Shown piece after piece: positions 10,502 through 21,850 of a DNA stretch of 64,000 bases. Made by a program: the position numbers and the translations under genes. The notes under the pieces were generated by a model. The model ran no database searches and had not been told where the DNA came from. It saw only the letters and a list, made by a program, of their open reading frames with translations. The stretch's first letter is position 1. Each line of letters opens with the position of its first letter. Origin of the DNA: Chionis minor (taxonomy: Eukaryota > Chordata > Aves > Charadriiformes > Chionididae); assembly GCA_013398295.1 (NCBI GenBank), contig VZSF01001376.1, positions 64,181 through 128,180 on the forward strand, written 5' to 3'.

Positions 10502-12861
10502 AATAAAAATAATAGCATGACTTTCTGGCAAGAGTGAACAGAAAATCACAAAAAAGGGCTAGATAAGGCCTGTTTCACTGCATGTATAAATGCAAATACA
10601 AGCTGTGTTGTGTTAGCAAACTGGGTAGTGTTTACCTGGCACTCGGAAATGCAGTTTTGGCAGGTAGGATGTGTAAGTTCTACCAATGCCTTGCAAAAGC
10701 CTGCTCCTGTCTCCTCGAAGACTACCAGAAAGCTTGGAGGCTTGCGAAATTAAAATTGCCTTTTCTTGCCAAATAGTGGCCATGTATTATACCTCAAAAT
10801 ATATAGAGTTCCACAAGACCTGAACTAAAGGAAGGCTTTGTGTGTTTTTGGTAAAGGTTGTTTTTCTTTTTCTTTTTACAAGCAGGACTTCAAGCTATAA
10901 ACAAGAAAATAACCACTGATGGATACTTGTCCTGCCTCAAACAAATAAGCAATGCCAGAAAGCTATTTTTTTAACTGAACTTATTTAGTTTTGCCAGTAA
11001 GTTGACAAAAGATGCTTCAAGGAATTAGATATACCTGTATATGGAAAAATCAATTCTCGTGGTAAGCAATAGATTATGATACACAGAGTATCGATTAAAT
11101 TGTGGTATCAGAGTGAAGCTGGTTTGAGATAAAGAAGAGAATTTGCTCCTCATTGCTGATGTAATGGACCAGATAGTTGGCTGTCCCATAAAGATTATTT
11201 AATGAAATATTTGTAGCTATAAACAAGCTAAAACCTGCTGAAATGTTTGTGTATGAAGGATAATGCTCTAATTTAATTCTCCTATACAACATAAGCAGCC
11301 ATTAGGTTTTTCCAGACAGGAGAAAGACGTGAATTAGTGTTGCAAATTCGTGCAGCTGGGGCTGCTTCAGCTTTTCATACAAAAGCTTAAGTCAACTGTT
11401 CTCTTGTTCTTCTCTAATCTTTGATGTGATCACCTCGGTAACAGGCCATAAGGTCCTGTCCTCCATGGCCTTTCTGTCCCCTCTGTCCCCATGGGTTTGA
11501 AGGTCTGAGCATCACTTCCAAAGCAGGAGAGCAGAATTGTGCCTCAGGGTCAGCTCTGTTGCTCTTCACCTGAACCTTCCGTGTGTTTTTTCACCTCTGA
11601 AGTATTTGGAATGTATTCGTATATTCTTGATAGCAGTAGCAGGGAAAACAGCTAACAAAAATATACAAAACACAGTTTACCAAAACCAACTTGGAAAATA
11701 ATATCCTAAGCTTTCCACTGGCAATGTTTTCGTACGGCACCCAATTTTGCACAGGTTTTAAATGACAAGCTTCTGGCTGCCCGTTCTGGATGGAACAGAC
11801 TTAGGTTAGTATTTGCAATTTACTCGGTACGAAAATAACAGAAGAGTCTGTAGTGACAACATGCACATTTGAAATAATGAAAAACCTTCAGATTAAGAGG
11901 AAAATGTTAACTGTGTTTTAACTGCAACATATTCATAATTAGCCCCCTCCGCTCTAAGATCAAATTTTAGCTTTTTTTCTCTGTATATGCAAGTGCTATC
12001 ATTTTTTTCTCTATATATACAAGTTAGCTTTCTTCTAAGCATATTATAAAGTTATTTTCCCCTAATATTCTGACTTTTAGAAATAATTATATCCCTTTTC
12101 TTTTGCTTATGCAGGGATAAATTCTCTGTGTGTGAGTTCAGAGCCAATGATGCTTTAAAGATGTTTCAGCTAGAAGCTGCATCCGGAGCTATTTGCAGAA
12201 CAAGGGCTATCTTCGTGAATGGCATGAAAAATATTTGCTTGAGTTCAAGGGGTGGAAGTACTTGAGAGAGAGAGATCTCTCTGCCTGTTTACTAAACAAG
12301 AAATACACCAGTCTTGGGATAACCTTTGAGATGAAAATAACTGAGGTGGTTCCTACTTGCACAAGCTTATGTGTACTAGCCCAGTTCTTGTGTTTTCCAC
12401 TGTTGGCAGTCACGGTGCTTGCCTGTATGGACACTTGGTCTCAGGACACTAATATTGCTTCTATGGTTTGCCATCTATGTTCTTACTCACTTTTTTGTTT
12501 ATGTTTAGTTGTATAATTAATTAAGAATTTAACAAGTCAATAAAACCAGAAAAATCCAGGAAACTACGGCAAAATCTGCAGCTGCAGACTTTTCATGTAA
12601 GCGCATACCCTACTATTTCAAATTCAGCCCTCCCATGGGTGTATGTACATATGCATCACCTTCTGCTTGGTGGTAAACATGCAAAAGTTTATTTTTATTT
12701 ATTGTTTTTTCCCCAGAGGATTTAATGCAAGATTATTATCTGTGCCCTCTTATTTTTCTCTTCAAGCCACAGCCTGCTGACTAGTCTGTAATGCATAATC
12801 CTGGAGACAGAACGCTTTGCTTCTGAAATTCAGTGACTTCTGTTTGACACCTGAGATGACT
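10502..12861. other. Non-coding stretch, no gene recognised
   Basis: No supported gene. It contains a ~30-bp tandem duplication (11972-12031) and a perfect 14-bp AG/CT palindrome (12269-12282). The open frames at 12193-12516 (+) and 12207-12434 (-) overlap on opposite strands and match nothing I know. Confidence 0.65.
11972..12031 (+). repeat. 30-bp tandem duplication
   Basis: TTTTTTTCTCTGTATATGCA at 11972 recurs as TTTTTTTCTCTATATATACA at 12002, offset by 30 bp, and both are followed by AGT. The units are pyrimidine-rich and then TATA-rich. They probably arose by local duplication followed by point changes. Confidence 0.8.
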
Positions 12862-13311
12862 TCCAGAGAAGGGCAACGGAGCTGGGGAGGGGTCTGGAGA
12901 ACAAGTCTTATGAGGAGCAGCTGAGGGAGTTGGGATTGTTCAGCCTGGAGAAGAGAAGGTTGAGGGGAGACCTTCTCACTCTCTACAACTCCCTGAAAGG
13001 AGGTTATAGCCAGGGGGGGTCAATCTCTTCTCCCAAGGAACAAGCAATAAGACAAGAGGAAATAGATTCAGGTTGCACCAGGGGAGGTTTACACTGGACA
13101 TTAGGAAAAGTTTCTTCACCGAAAGGGTCATCAAACATTGGAACAGGCTGCCGAGGGAGGTGGTTGAGTCACCGTCCCTGGATGTGTTTAAAAGTCGTGT
13201 AGATGTGGTGCTGAGACATGGTTTAGTGGTGGACATGGTAGAATAGGGTCAATGGTTGGACTGGATGATCGTAAAGGCCTTTTCCAACCTAAATGATTCT
13301 ATGATCCTCTG
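12862..13311 (+). mobile_element. CR1 LINE, 5'-truncated (class B-like variant)
   Basis: This forward CR1 copy starts at CCAGAGAAGGGCAACGGAGC and ends at AAATGATTCTATGATCCTCT. It belongs to the lineage with GGAACAGGCTGCCGAGGGAG and GATGTGGTGCTGAGACATGG, related to but distinct from the copies at 16223, 22334 and 58718. Short CR1-like frames remain ([20 protein letters not shown] at about 12933), but they are interrupted. Confidence 0.95.
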
Positions 13312-16222
13312 CTAAAATACTTCTTGCTTGCGCTCATGGCCGCCCTTCTCTTTCACCATGGTATGGCCTCTCTTCTCCTCCATCCGTTCTGAGCCTGTTT
13401 TCTCACCGGGCAGTGTTGGAGGAGGGATGCAGCCCTGGGGTGATGTTTGCTCCTCACTCTTCCCGCTTCCTCCCAGTCAGCAGGTGCTGGGTCCCCTGCA
13501 AGTGTCCCTGGGGTCTCAGGCAGCTCCTCTGCTTTGTGCCTCAGCTGCTGAACCTTCCCAAACTAGTTTATCAGCTGTGGTTCCAGCCTGACGTGGCTTT
13601 TTAATAACGCTCCTTCACTGTTCCTTTCCTCACAAGATGCATTTTGTTCAAGACCAATACTGCAGTATATTTAGCTCACGTGCAACATGTGGGTACACAG
13701 AAAAGCATGTGAATTTTTCCGTTAAAGCACTTTATGTTGTCACGTGCTATACACATAACACTACCAGTGGATCGGATCTACATGTACACTGAACATTGAG
13801 GCAATGCTGATACTTTTATACTTCGAAAATATTTTGCAAGAGCCTCCGTTGTGTTATGAAATTTGAATTGCGGTCCACTCTTTTTGTTAAAATTTGAAGA
13901 AGTATTTTATGACTTCAAAGTAAGTTCTTGCTCTTCCACCTGAAGGCATTCTTTTATAAATACGCGCAATCAAATGTGTTTTGTGATAGTAACCAGAAAC
14001 GAGAATTTTTCTCCCCTTGCAGGTCAAGCAACTGCAAGTGAAATGCAGTTTGGGTGTCGTTGCTATTGGGATTTGTCTCAGACCTTTGGGCAATGCAACA
14101 TTTTTGAAATTGTCTTTTTACAATTCAACTTCATTCAGCTGAGCGAGAAACTACGTATAAAATCATCTGGATTTCAAGTCAAGTGTTAGGTACGCAGAAT
14201 ACTTACATCTTAAAGAAATAACAGACATTCTTGTTTGTTTGTTTTTGTCATCGAGTAATTTAGGTCAGTGGGACTTAGATTTGCTTCAGATTTACTTCCT
14301 GCAAGCTCCTTATCTGGTTGTGATTTATGAGCTGAGCCCTGGAAAATGCTTCAGCAGTGCAAAGTAGCAGCATTCAGCATTGGAGAATGCCGAGTGTTAT
14401 TAGTAAAATACCTCCTTTTCTTAATCACTACAAAGTACTTTCAAAGGCTTCCATGGCTAAGACGTTTGTTGACACTGGTTTTGGGATTTGGTAGGATTTA
14501 CAGGAATAAAGGGTTAGGACTTATTTTTTGTTATTCCCATTGACCGTGTTTCCTGTCTTAGATGTCTTGAGGTTCTCTTCCATACAGAATAATGAAGAGC
14601 ATAGTGGACGAAACAGTTAAACGGTTTTAGTTTTCATGTCTACGCATTACATCCTGGGACAAAGCTATGTACGGTCACCTCCTACGTGCTTATTGGAGAA
14701 GAAGTAGTTCTGTCTTTGATCTTACAGCCAAAGTTTAGATTTAAAATACAAACTATGGTTACAGAAGTAACCCTAACGTTAGGAATTGTATAGCATCTTC
14801 TTCGTGGCCCAAAGCTTTTCTCAGGGCGGTAGATGAGGGATTTTTTTCTGTTCCTCCTTTTTTCTCTTGAATTCTAAGGCAGGTTGTGTTTCAGTGCTCA
14901 CGGGCCGCTGAAGACTTTTTTCATCCTGAAAAGATTATATCAAAGGTTTGCACGCAGAAAAATTGTGTTTCTCTGGCTCTGGTTCCATCTGTGTAGAAAG
15001 CTTTTGAATAAAAGTTTTAATATTTAAAATTGACGCAGATGAACAGAATACTGGCTAGTACGTGCGTGATTACTTGTTTCCTGTTATATGTTTCCTGTGA
15101 TTTTTATTTTTTTTTCAATTGTAGCTAGGGCTTAACCTTGCAGCTATTTTTTTTGTTGGTGTTCCAAGTTGTGTGGCTGAATTCCCTCATCTCTTTTGTA
15201 ACTCTTGAGCTTCACCGTTTAAAATGGCTGTATTTCATAATACATCCGATTTATCTCTGGTTATACTTATTCCTGAAATGTTCAAAAATTTGCAGTTGAG
15301 CAGAAAATGTCCTAGGCTAGTTTCAATGTTTGTTTTCCAATGTTTGCATCAGCAATAAAGCTGTTAACTAAAAACTGAATTGCCCTAGTGGCGAGGGACA
15401 GGAGGCTTCATTATTTCAGACTTGGCACTGTCTGAGGCTGCTGCCAGGAACCTTCAGAGCGGCATTGCTGGCCTGAGGGCTTGCAGAAGCAGTACGACGC
15501 TCTTCCACGTCCAACTCCTGACAGCGTCCCACTTCTTGGTTTTGTGGTCTAAGGAGCAAGCTGAAGTCCCAAGGTGTTTGCAGCCCAACAGCCCAACATT
15601 CAGCTCTCCAAACCCACCTCAGCAGACCATGGTTTCCCCCTCTGCTGTATCACTGGAGGGAACGAAGCCCTATGGCACACTGCGAACAGCCTTCCATCTC
15701 TGTGGATTTGATACAGGTGAATGATTTCAGTGCTTTGGTGTATTGAGCTGCGCACAGGTGGGGTGACAGTGAGGTGCAGGAAGGAAACTTATTCTTCTGG
15801 AAGATGCGTATGACAGGCTTTTGAAATAGTCGTGAACATGTATGACCATCTAAACGCTCACAAATCTTCACGTGGAAACACTTAATTCCACTTTGCTTCC
15901 TGAGGTGACTTCAATCTTTTGGTGGGAACTTGCTCAACTGTGGCCAGGAAGCATTTTGGGGGATGGTTGGGTGTGCAAAGATTTCCCTTGGCACAGCACT
16001 CACTGAGCTTTGAGATATGAAACTTGTCACACAAACATGCCACAAATATCGCTCACTTGTTCTGATGGTTAAAGAAAATAGAAGTGACCAGAATCTGAAG
16101 TTGATATAATTTGCCACTGTTGCTCTTTAGCCTGACAAATGAGTGGATGGAGGTGAGAAAAGAAGATGACCACAAATACAAGGTACTCTTTTTCTTTTTT
16201 CTTTTTTTCTTTTCTAAGTTTT
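13312..16222. other. Non-coding stretch, no gene recognised
   Basis: No supported gene. A 100-codon open frame at 15422-15724 (+) lies in locally GC-richer DNA, but it has no recognisable motif and no flanking gene structure. The end of the stretch (16190-16222) is a T-rich tract abutting the next CR1. Confidence 0.6.
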
Positions 16223-16395
16223 CAGGCTGCCCAGGGAGGTGGTGGAATCGCCGTCCCTGGAGGTATTTCCCAGCCGGGCAGACGTGGTGCTGAGGGACAT
16301 GGGTTAGGGGTGGTTTTGGCAGAGGTTTATGGTTGGACTCGATGATCTTGAAGGTCTCTTCCAACCCAAGTGATTCTATGATTCTATGATTCTAG
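16223..16395 (+). mobile_element. CR1 LINE 3' fragment (class B)
   Basis: This short forward CR1 tail begins CAGGCTGCCCAGGGAGGTGG. It carries GTGCTGAGGGACATGGGTTA and GGTTGGACTCGATGATCTTG, and ends in three tandem ATTCTATG-type octamers. A ~35-bp T-rich tract lies immediately upstream, at or near the truncation point. Confidence 0.95.
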
Positions 16396-16854
16396 TCCTA
16401 CATTTAAGATAGTTCGGAAAATTGAATGAAGTGTGGGTTAGTATACATAGTTACTTATGTTTATTCATAAAATTATTGCTAAACCAATAGACCTTTATAT
16501 AGCCTGAAGCTGCTAATAAGCCATACTAGACCCTGGGACTGGCTTTTGTGAATATGAAACCGCAGCCCATTCTTTTGGGATCATGAATACTGAGAATCCA
16601 TCATTGAAAAATGGAGATACTCAGCATTATTATATTAGGGAGTGCTAAAGATTTTTACTAACAAAATTTATCTCCTCCCCACCTAATGCAAAAATGCAGA
16701 TTGGTCGGATCTATTTCCTTCCCCCAAATAAATGATGATAAATTTCTCATTTGGTGGATTTTTTTAAAAAAAATGATAGCGTTCTTCCTTGAAGATTACA
16801 ACCTGAACACTCTGATTTTCAACTCAAAGCCACTTTTAATCAAAATTTTGGCTA
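16396..16854. other. Non-coding spacer between two CR1 copies
   Basis: About 460 bp of A/T-rich sequence between two forward CR1 fragments. I see no gene, repeat or regulatory site in it. Confidence 0.6.
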
Positions 16855-17045
16855 GAGGGTGATGAGGCACTGGAACAGGTTGCCCAGAGAAGCTGTGGCT
16901 GCCCCATCCCTGGAGGTTCAAGACCAGGTTGGACGGGGCTTGGAGCAACCTGGTGTAGTGGGAGGTGTCCCTGCCCAGGGCAGGGGGGTTGGAACTGGAT
17001 GGTATTCAAGGTCCCTTCCAACTCCAACCATTCTGTGATTCTATG
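16855..17045 (+). mobile_element. CR1 LINE 3' fragment (class A)
   Basis: This forward CR1 tail starts AGAGGGTGATGAGGCACTGG. It carries the class A motif GTGGGAGGTGTCCCTGCCCA and ends CATTCTGTGATTCTATG. It is only about 190 bp long, so it is strongly 5'-truncated. Confidence 0.95.
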
Positions 17046-18448
17046 AATAAACCCAAAGTATTCAATTATGTTGGAATAGTTCTTTCCATGAATTTTTGTG
17101 ACTTTGATTTTTGGCTTTAATTTATAAAAGGAAACCACTTTCAGAGATAGGAAATATTTCCCCAGATAGAAAAATTTCAGCTTAGCTTCAGTATGAATTG
17201 GGCAACAATGATTAATGGCTAGGCCTAAAATATTAGATTATTGGAATCTGGGATCTCATTTTCCGTGTCTTGGCGCTTTACACTGCCTGGGAACACATAC
17301 AAATGATCAGTGGCTTGCAAAAGTTTGGGGCCTAATTAATAGCTATCAAATTTCAGACCTTCTGGATCAATACATACTTTTTAAAGGGCACCCTAAAAGC
17401 ACTCTTGAATATGGCTCTGTGAATTACTGAATTCTCACAGACCATGGTTTGGAAGCTGCTGCTAAATATAGTAGCCATTGTTTCTCCTTGCATAGGAGGA
17501 TGTGAAATAGGCAGAGAAAAACTGAAATCTGTGAAATTTATCTACCTGTAAAATGGGTGAATGACACTTCCTTCCTTTTTGAAAGAATTTTGAGACCCCT
17601 TGGTGAAAAATGGTGTATGAGAACAAAATAATAGTGTTGCTTGCTACTGCTATCTTATATAGAAATATAATGCAGTTTGCTTAAGTTTTATTATCTTCAG
17701 ACTCTCATTACAGTGGCTAAACAAGACAGAAAACCCCAGATTTTTGTTACAAGTAATTGCCCAGACCTTTCTTTTGGTAATGAAATAATCCCAAGGCCAT
17801 GGGTTAACTGTCATTTTCTACCAAGAGTCAAAACGGTAAATGCCATAATTTAAAAGGCTATTTCAGTTGTTATCCAGTGTAAGTTGAATTTCTTTCCAGA
17901 ATACAGGTGATATTTCATAGCTAGCAGAACTTTACAAAATCTAGTAATGCTGTAATGCATTATTTTTTGAAGGATTGTTTGGTGCCTGATTCTATTTTCC
18001 TGTTTTTTGAGGCAACTAGAAATAAAGCAGATAACCAGCTCAGGATTTATGGATTTATTTAAGAAATTGTTGTTTTTATAATTACTGTAACATGTCAATG
18101 TGTTTGCATAATTACTGTAACATGTATTAATCAGAGCTAATCTTCTGAGTGCAAACCTGAATCTCATTTACCAATAGAATAAGCCCTTGAAGAGTACGTA
18201 GCTTACAGTGTAATTAGGAATTAGGACTATTTAGGTATGTAGTGTAGCTGTGAAGAGACTTTTCTCAAAGAAACCTATTAAGACCAGAAATGCACTGACT
18301 TTGCTTAAAAATAGTCCATGTACTTATGGAAAAGATGGGGAAAAATTGTTGTTGAGAAACTTAGGGGTTTTTTAAAGCTTTCTATAAATGGTAAAACATC
18401 TGTAAATAATATCTGCATCGTTACAACTACTAGAAAACAAAGTTTCTT
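17046..18448. other. Non-coding stretch, no gene recognised
   Basis: About 1.4 kb of A/T-rich DNA. The only structure I see is an 18-bp word repeated 30 bp apart (18078-18125). Confidence 0.65.
18078..18125 (+). repeat. 18-bp word repeated with 30-bp spacing
   Basis: ATAATTACTGTAACATGT occurs at 18078-18095 and again, identical, at 18108-18125. The words are 30 bp apart and the intervening bases are only weakly similar. It looks like a small tandem duplication of about 30 bp. The repeated word contains a TAATTA core, which homeodomain proteins can bind. Confidence 0.88.
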
Positions 18449-18509
18449 GGGGGCTAGAGTAGATGTTCTGAACAGGTTCCTTCCAACCTGAACTGTCCTG
18501 GGATTCCTG
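18449..18509 (+). mobile_element. Old CR1 3' tail fragment
   Basis: GGGGCTAGAGTAGATGTTCT followed by GGTTCCTTCCAACCTGAACT and a decayed ATTC octamer resembles the 3' end of an old CR1 lineage in forward orientation. Divergence is high and the call rests on about 60 bp. Confidence 0.5.
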
Positions 18510-18552
18510 TAGCTTAGGAAGTTGGTGCAATAATAAACCGTGTTGCCTTTAA

Positions 18553-18745
18553 GTCATGGAATCCCTGAATAATTCAAGAAGGAGACCTCAGGAGGCCCAA
18601 GCGGCCTCTCAAAGTAGGGCCACCTTTGACCTCAGGTCAGGTAGTTCAGGCTGTCCCCTTAGTCCATGTTCTGGTGCTTTCAAGGAGGCTCCACAGCCTT
18701 GGTGGCACTCCTGGCCTGCATCTATGTGTCACTGGCTTATTTTAA
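18553..18745 (-). mobile_element. Old, decayed CR1 fragment
   Basis: GAATCCCTGAATAATTCAAG, then GGAGACCTCAGGAGG, CTCAAAGTAGGGCCACCTTT and GGAGGCTCCACAGCCT follow in the order expected for an old reverse-oriented CR1 (the lineage with GGACCTCTGGAGGTC). It lies 44 bp from the forward fragment at 18449, so the two 3' tails face each other. The open frame at 18556-18900 on the + strand is an accident of this repeat and its flank. The distal edge is uncertain. Confidence 0.5.
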
Positions 18746-19643
18746 GTAGCTGTTCTTCACAAACCTCCTCTTTTAAAAGAAGGTCTTCAGGGTGCAAGAT
18801 ACTGCCAAGTGGTAAATATGTTATCTGTCTGCACCAAACACGCTGTTTAACATGCCGGGAACTGTTAAATAGGGCTTGTGGCTCAGCTGATAGTACCTGA
18901 TCCCAAATTCAGAAGTTTTCCTGACACAAAGTTGTGTGGTTCGAGCTTGTTTGGATTTGGGCTGATTTTCTTGAAACGAAAACTGAAACTCGCTATTTAA
19001 GCTAAAATTACAGTAGTAGTGGTTACACACACAATACCTGCTGGCCCTGACTGGTTGAGCTGTCTTTAGTTGGGACTGCAATACTTTACTTTAAGATTTT
19101 ATTATAATGGCTACCGACTCCATTGTGGTGCATCAGGTTCTTGTGGCTGGGGTGAAAATTGTATAGGTACTGCGAAAGATTTCCATTTCCAGCTTGTGTT
19201 GGTACACGTATGGTGAATTTTAATTTCAAGTTGGGTTTAGCAATTTTGTTAGTGACTATATCTGTCCCACAGTCTTCCTTAATCCCTTCCCATATGGCAT
19301 CTGCCACTTTGTCACCCCTGAAGAAGTGGGGGAGGACTTGTGATCTGAACTGTGTGCAAGAGAGCTGTTCTTCCACTTACTTGGCTATTTTCTAGCCCAC
19401 GTCAGTCCTGTATGTTCTTATTAGAAGTCCTTTCCCTCTTTGCTGCTCCCACAGGTTGGTTAATTATGCGGGTGAGTCGTCGTGACTCACCACGAAGGAA
19501 GGAGGCTGATACGACAATGCCAAAACCAAACAAAAATTTTACTCACAAACATTTTTTTTAAATCTTTTGTGCATGTGTTGGAAATGAAGAAAATAGTTCA
19601 TGTTGTTAGAAGATCCTGAAGGGCTTCTTAACAGTGACTTGCA
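18746..19643. other. Non-coding stretch, no gene recognised
   Basis: No supported gene. A pair of tRNA-promoter-like boxes (about 18879 and 18938) was inspected and does not fold as a tRNA. Two overlapping open frames on opposite strands near 19086-19395 have no recognisable content. Confidence 0.55.
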
Positions 19644-19783
19644 ATCATAGAGGTTTAGGTTGGAAGGGACCTTGCAGATCATGGAGTTCCAACCCCCCTG
19701 CCATAGGCAGGGACACCTCCCACTAGACCAGGTTGCCCAAGGCCACATCCAGCCTGGCCTTAAACACCTCCAGGGATGGGGCC
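19644..19783 (-). mobile_element. CR1 LINE 3' fragment (class A-like)
   Basis: This reverse CR1 tail runs from ATCATAGAGGTTTAGGTTGG to CTCCAGGGATGGGGC. It is truncated after about 140 bp. The motif ACACCTCCCACTAGACCAGG places it with class A. It is complementary to the forward fragment at 20035-20147. Confidence 0.95.
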
Positions 19784-20034
19784 TTGCCAATCAGAGCAAG
19801 GCGAGATGGCTACTGAGGGGCAGAACTGCCATTCCCGCACAGCGGCTATTGCTTGAAACTGGTGGTTCCATCAGCTTTTCCCCCCACATACCTAGTGCGT
19901 TTTAAAGGAGGGCTATGGAGAAGCTTGAAACTTCCTGTAGCATCAGCCAGAGACGGAGGAAGGACTCAATGTGGTCTGTGTTTCACTTTTAGATGCTTAA
20001 AGAAGGTATGCCACCTCTATATTTGATATATACT
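19784..20034. other. Spacer between opposed CR1 fragments
   Basis: A 251-bp segment separates the two inward-facing CR1 truncation points. I see no gene in it. Confidence 0.6.
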
Positions 20035-20147
20035 GGGCCTTGGAGCAAGCTGGTGTAGTGGGAGGTGTCCCTGCCCACGGCAGGGGGTTGAAACTAGATG
20101 GTCTTTAAGGTCCCTTCCAACCCAAACCATTCTGTGGTGATTCTATG
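20035..20147 (+). mobile_element. CR1 LINE 3' fragment (class A)
   Basis: This forward CR1 tail begins at GGGCCTTGGAGCAAGCTGGT, includes GTGGGAGGTGTCCCTGCCCA and ends at GTGGTGATTCTATG. It is one of the shortest copies here and forms an imperfect inverted repeat with 19644-19783. Confidence 0.95.
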
Positions 20148-20859
20148 TGAACATATCAACCTCGGCAGATTTTTGTGAAAGTAATCTGAAGTTTTCTTCT
20201 TCCACCTACTTTATTCCAAGCAGCCTTGAGCGTGCGCGGGGTGGAAGACGCACTGTGGGTCTGTAGAACCACCAAAGACAGTGATGATCCCTGTGTTGCC
20301 AGCGTTCGTGATATGAGTATCAATTGCACTGTCCATGATTTGGAAACTTTTTTCTGGAAAGCTTTCAAAAGAGATAATGAAGATTGTAGTTGTCCCTTTT
20401 GTTATCTTTAGTGTTAAGTGTTTTACTTTTACAACATTTATCTGTGTAATCTTGCGTTGTTTTCCAATTCTGTGTCTAATTTTAGCTGGAAAGTCGCTGA
20501 TGAAGCAACCTGACCCTGTAGAGAAGGCGTGCCTGTGTTGTTAGGTGGGTCCTCTCCATGCACGTGTTCGACGGTGAATTCTACGTCTTGGTAATAAAAT
20601 ATTTTTTTTATCCTTGTTTGTTAAAGCAAGAAAAGGAAGAATTTTTTTTTCTCTCATTCAGACTGAGGATTATATTTTCCATTTATACTAATCCATTCCA
20701 TCTGTAGAAGTGTAATGCTGTTATGTATGTGGCATTAAGAGCAAGCAGAAGAAAATAAGACCGCAGAGGTACGTTTCCAGGATTTAGTGGGTCAAACACA
20801 TGTTAGTACTGGTAAAAGTGCATGAAAATAATAGCATCTGGTCTGGCTTTTAGTTTTTA

Positions 20860-21075
20860 CTTGGATTTCTGGGGCTGAAGTTCAATCTTCTTCAGTATTT
20901 TTCTTGTAAATTATATATTTGATATGAAAACCTTTTTTAAAAAGATGTTAGACAGTTTTAGGATTTGTAAAATAATTTTCAGGATCTTTGTGCTGCAAAT
21001 CAAGGTTACTGCTTTTTTTAAAAAAATACAACAGTAGAGTGCAATTTGTCTGAATACTTATAATGCATAAGGTTC
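20860..21075 (+). repeat. Ancient ~220-bp duplication, unit 1
   Basis: This segment aligns in order with 21076-21290. Shared blocks include GGATTT...GGGCTGAAGTT, ATTTGATATG followed by AAAAC and a T-run/A-run junction, a TTTGTG...CAAA...TTACTG block, and GCAATTTG. The offset between matching blocks stays at 219-222 bp across the whole length, which supports true duplication with substitutions and small indels. I do not recognise the unit as a known repeat. Confidence 0.7.
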
Positions 21076-21290
21076 ATTTTACGAGGATTTACAGGGTTGA
21101 AGTTGAACAGTTTTTTGGTACTTTATCTGTGAACTGCATGTTTGATATGGAAAACTTCTTTTTTAAAAAAAGAACATAAACCTCTTCAAGATGATTTCTC
21201 AAAATTTTTGTGCAAACTAAGCTTACTGATCTTTCTTTTTGAGCCCGCAACCGAAGAACACAATTTGCTCGTATGTTTACAATTTATAAA
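21076..21290 (+). repeat. Ancient ~220-bp duplication, unit 2
   Basis: Second unit of the head-to-tail duplication, diverged from unit 1. The matching blocks are GGATTT...GGGTTGAAGTT, GTTTGATATGGAAAAC, a TTTTTAAAAA junction, TTTTTGTGCAAACTAAGCTT and ACAATTTGCTC. A weaker echo (CTATTTTTCTTTTAATATTT at about 21308) might be part of a third, more decayed unit. Confidence 0.7.
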
Positions 21291-21746
21291 GTACTGATTT
21301 CAGACCTATTTTTCTTTTAATATTTGTATTTGTTTGGAGTACTGCTGCCCACAGAAAAGTAAAAACTTTCTCATGCTTGCTTAAACACTTTTAATATAGT
21401 TAAGGTGCAGCCTTCAGTGATTAGCATGGTATTTCTCGTTTCCTAGAGACCAAGTGCTAAGTCTATTAGACATTTCCTGCTATTCTTTTGAATTGTAAAT
21501 ACTATTCTTGTAAATTGAAAAGGCCAGTGTAGGGAGATATTCATGCAATTTCCCATCTATTAAAGATGTAGATTTCGGAATGGAGAAACAATAAAATGCA
21601 GGTTTTCATAGGAATCAAGGCACACTATAGATGGAATCCACACTCTGAGCATTCACAGGGAGCAAATATTTGGAATACCAGCATCAATTATTTGCCTTTT
21701 CTCATGATCTGTTTGAAGGCAAATATCAGTGCACAGCTAAAGCAAA

Positions 21747-21850
21747 GGGCCAAATCCTGCTCTCCGCCGTCCTGGAGGAGAGGCTGTAACAACCCTTTTT
21801 TAGCGTCAGGGAAATAATTCAGTGACATAAGTGAGATCAGAATTCGGCCT
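21747..21850. repeat. Possible ancient palindromic repeat relic
   Basis: The ends GGGCCAAATCCTGCTCTC (21747-21764) and GAGATCAGAATTCGGCCT (21833-21850) are imperfect inverted repeats, 14 of 18 positions matching. From memory, the GGCC-A-ATCCTGCTCTC / GAGATCAGAATT-GGCC end pair resembles an old palindromic repeat seen in reptile and bird genomes. I cannot assign a family name. Such relics are sometimes kept as conserved non-coding elements. Confidence 0.4.

Noticed and set aside
12269..12282. 14-bp perfect AG/CT palindrome
   Set aside because: Several palindromes of this length are expected by chance, and it is simple-sequence in nature.
18556..18900. 114-codon open frame on the + strand
   Set aside because: It overlaps an old reverse CR1 fragment and has no recognisable domain.
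18872..18948. tRNA-like A box (TGGCTCAGCTGA) and B box (GGTTCGAGCTT)
   Set aside because: The T-arm and acceptor arms do not pair, so no cloverleaf forms. A tRNA-derived SINE relic remains possible but unsupported.
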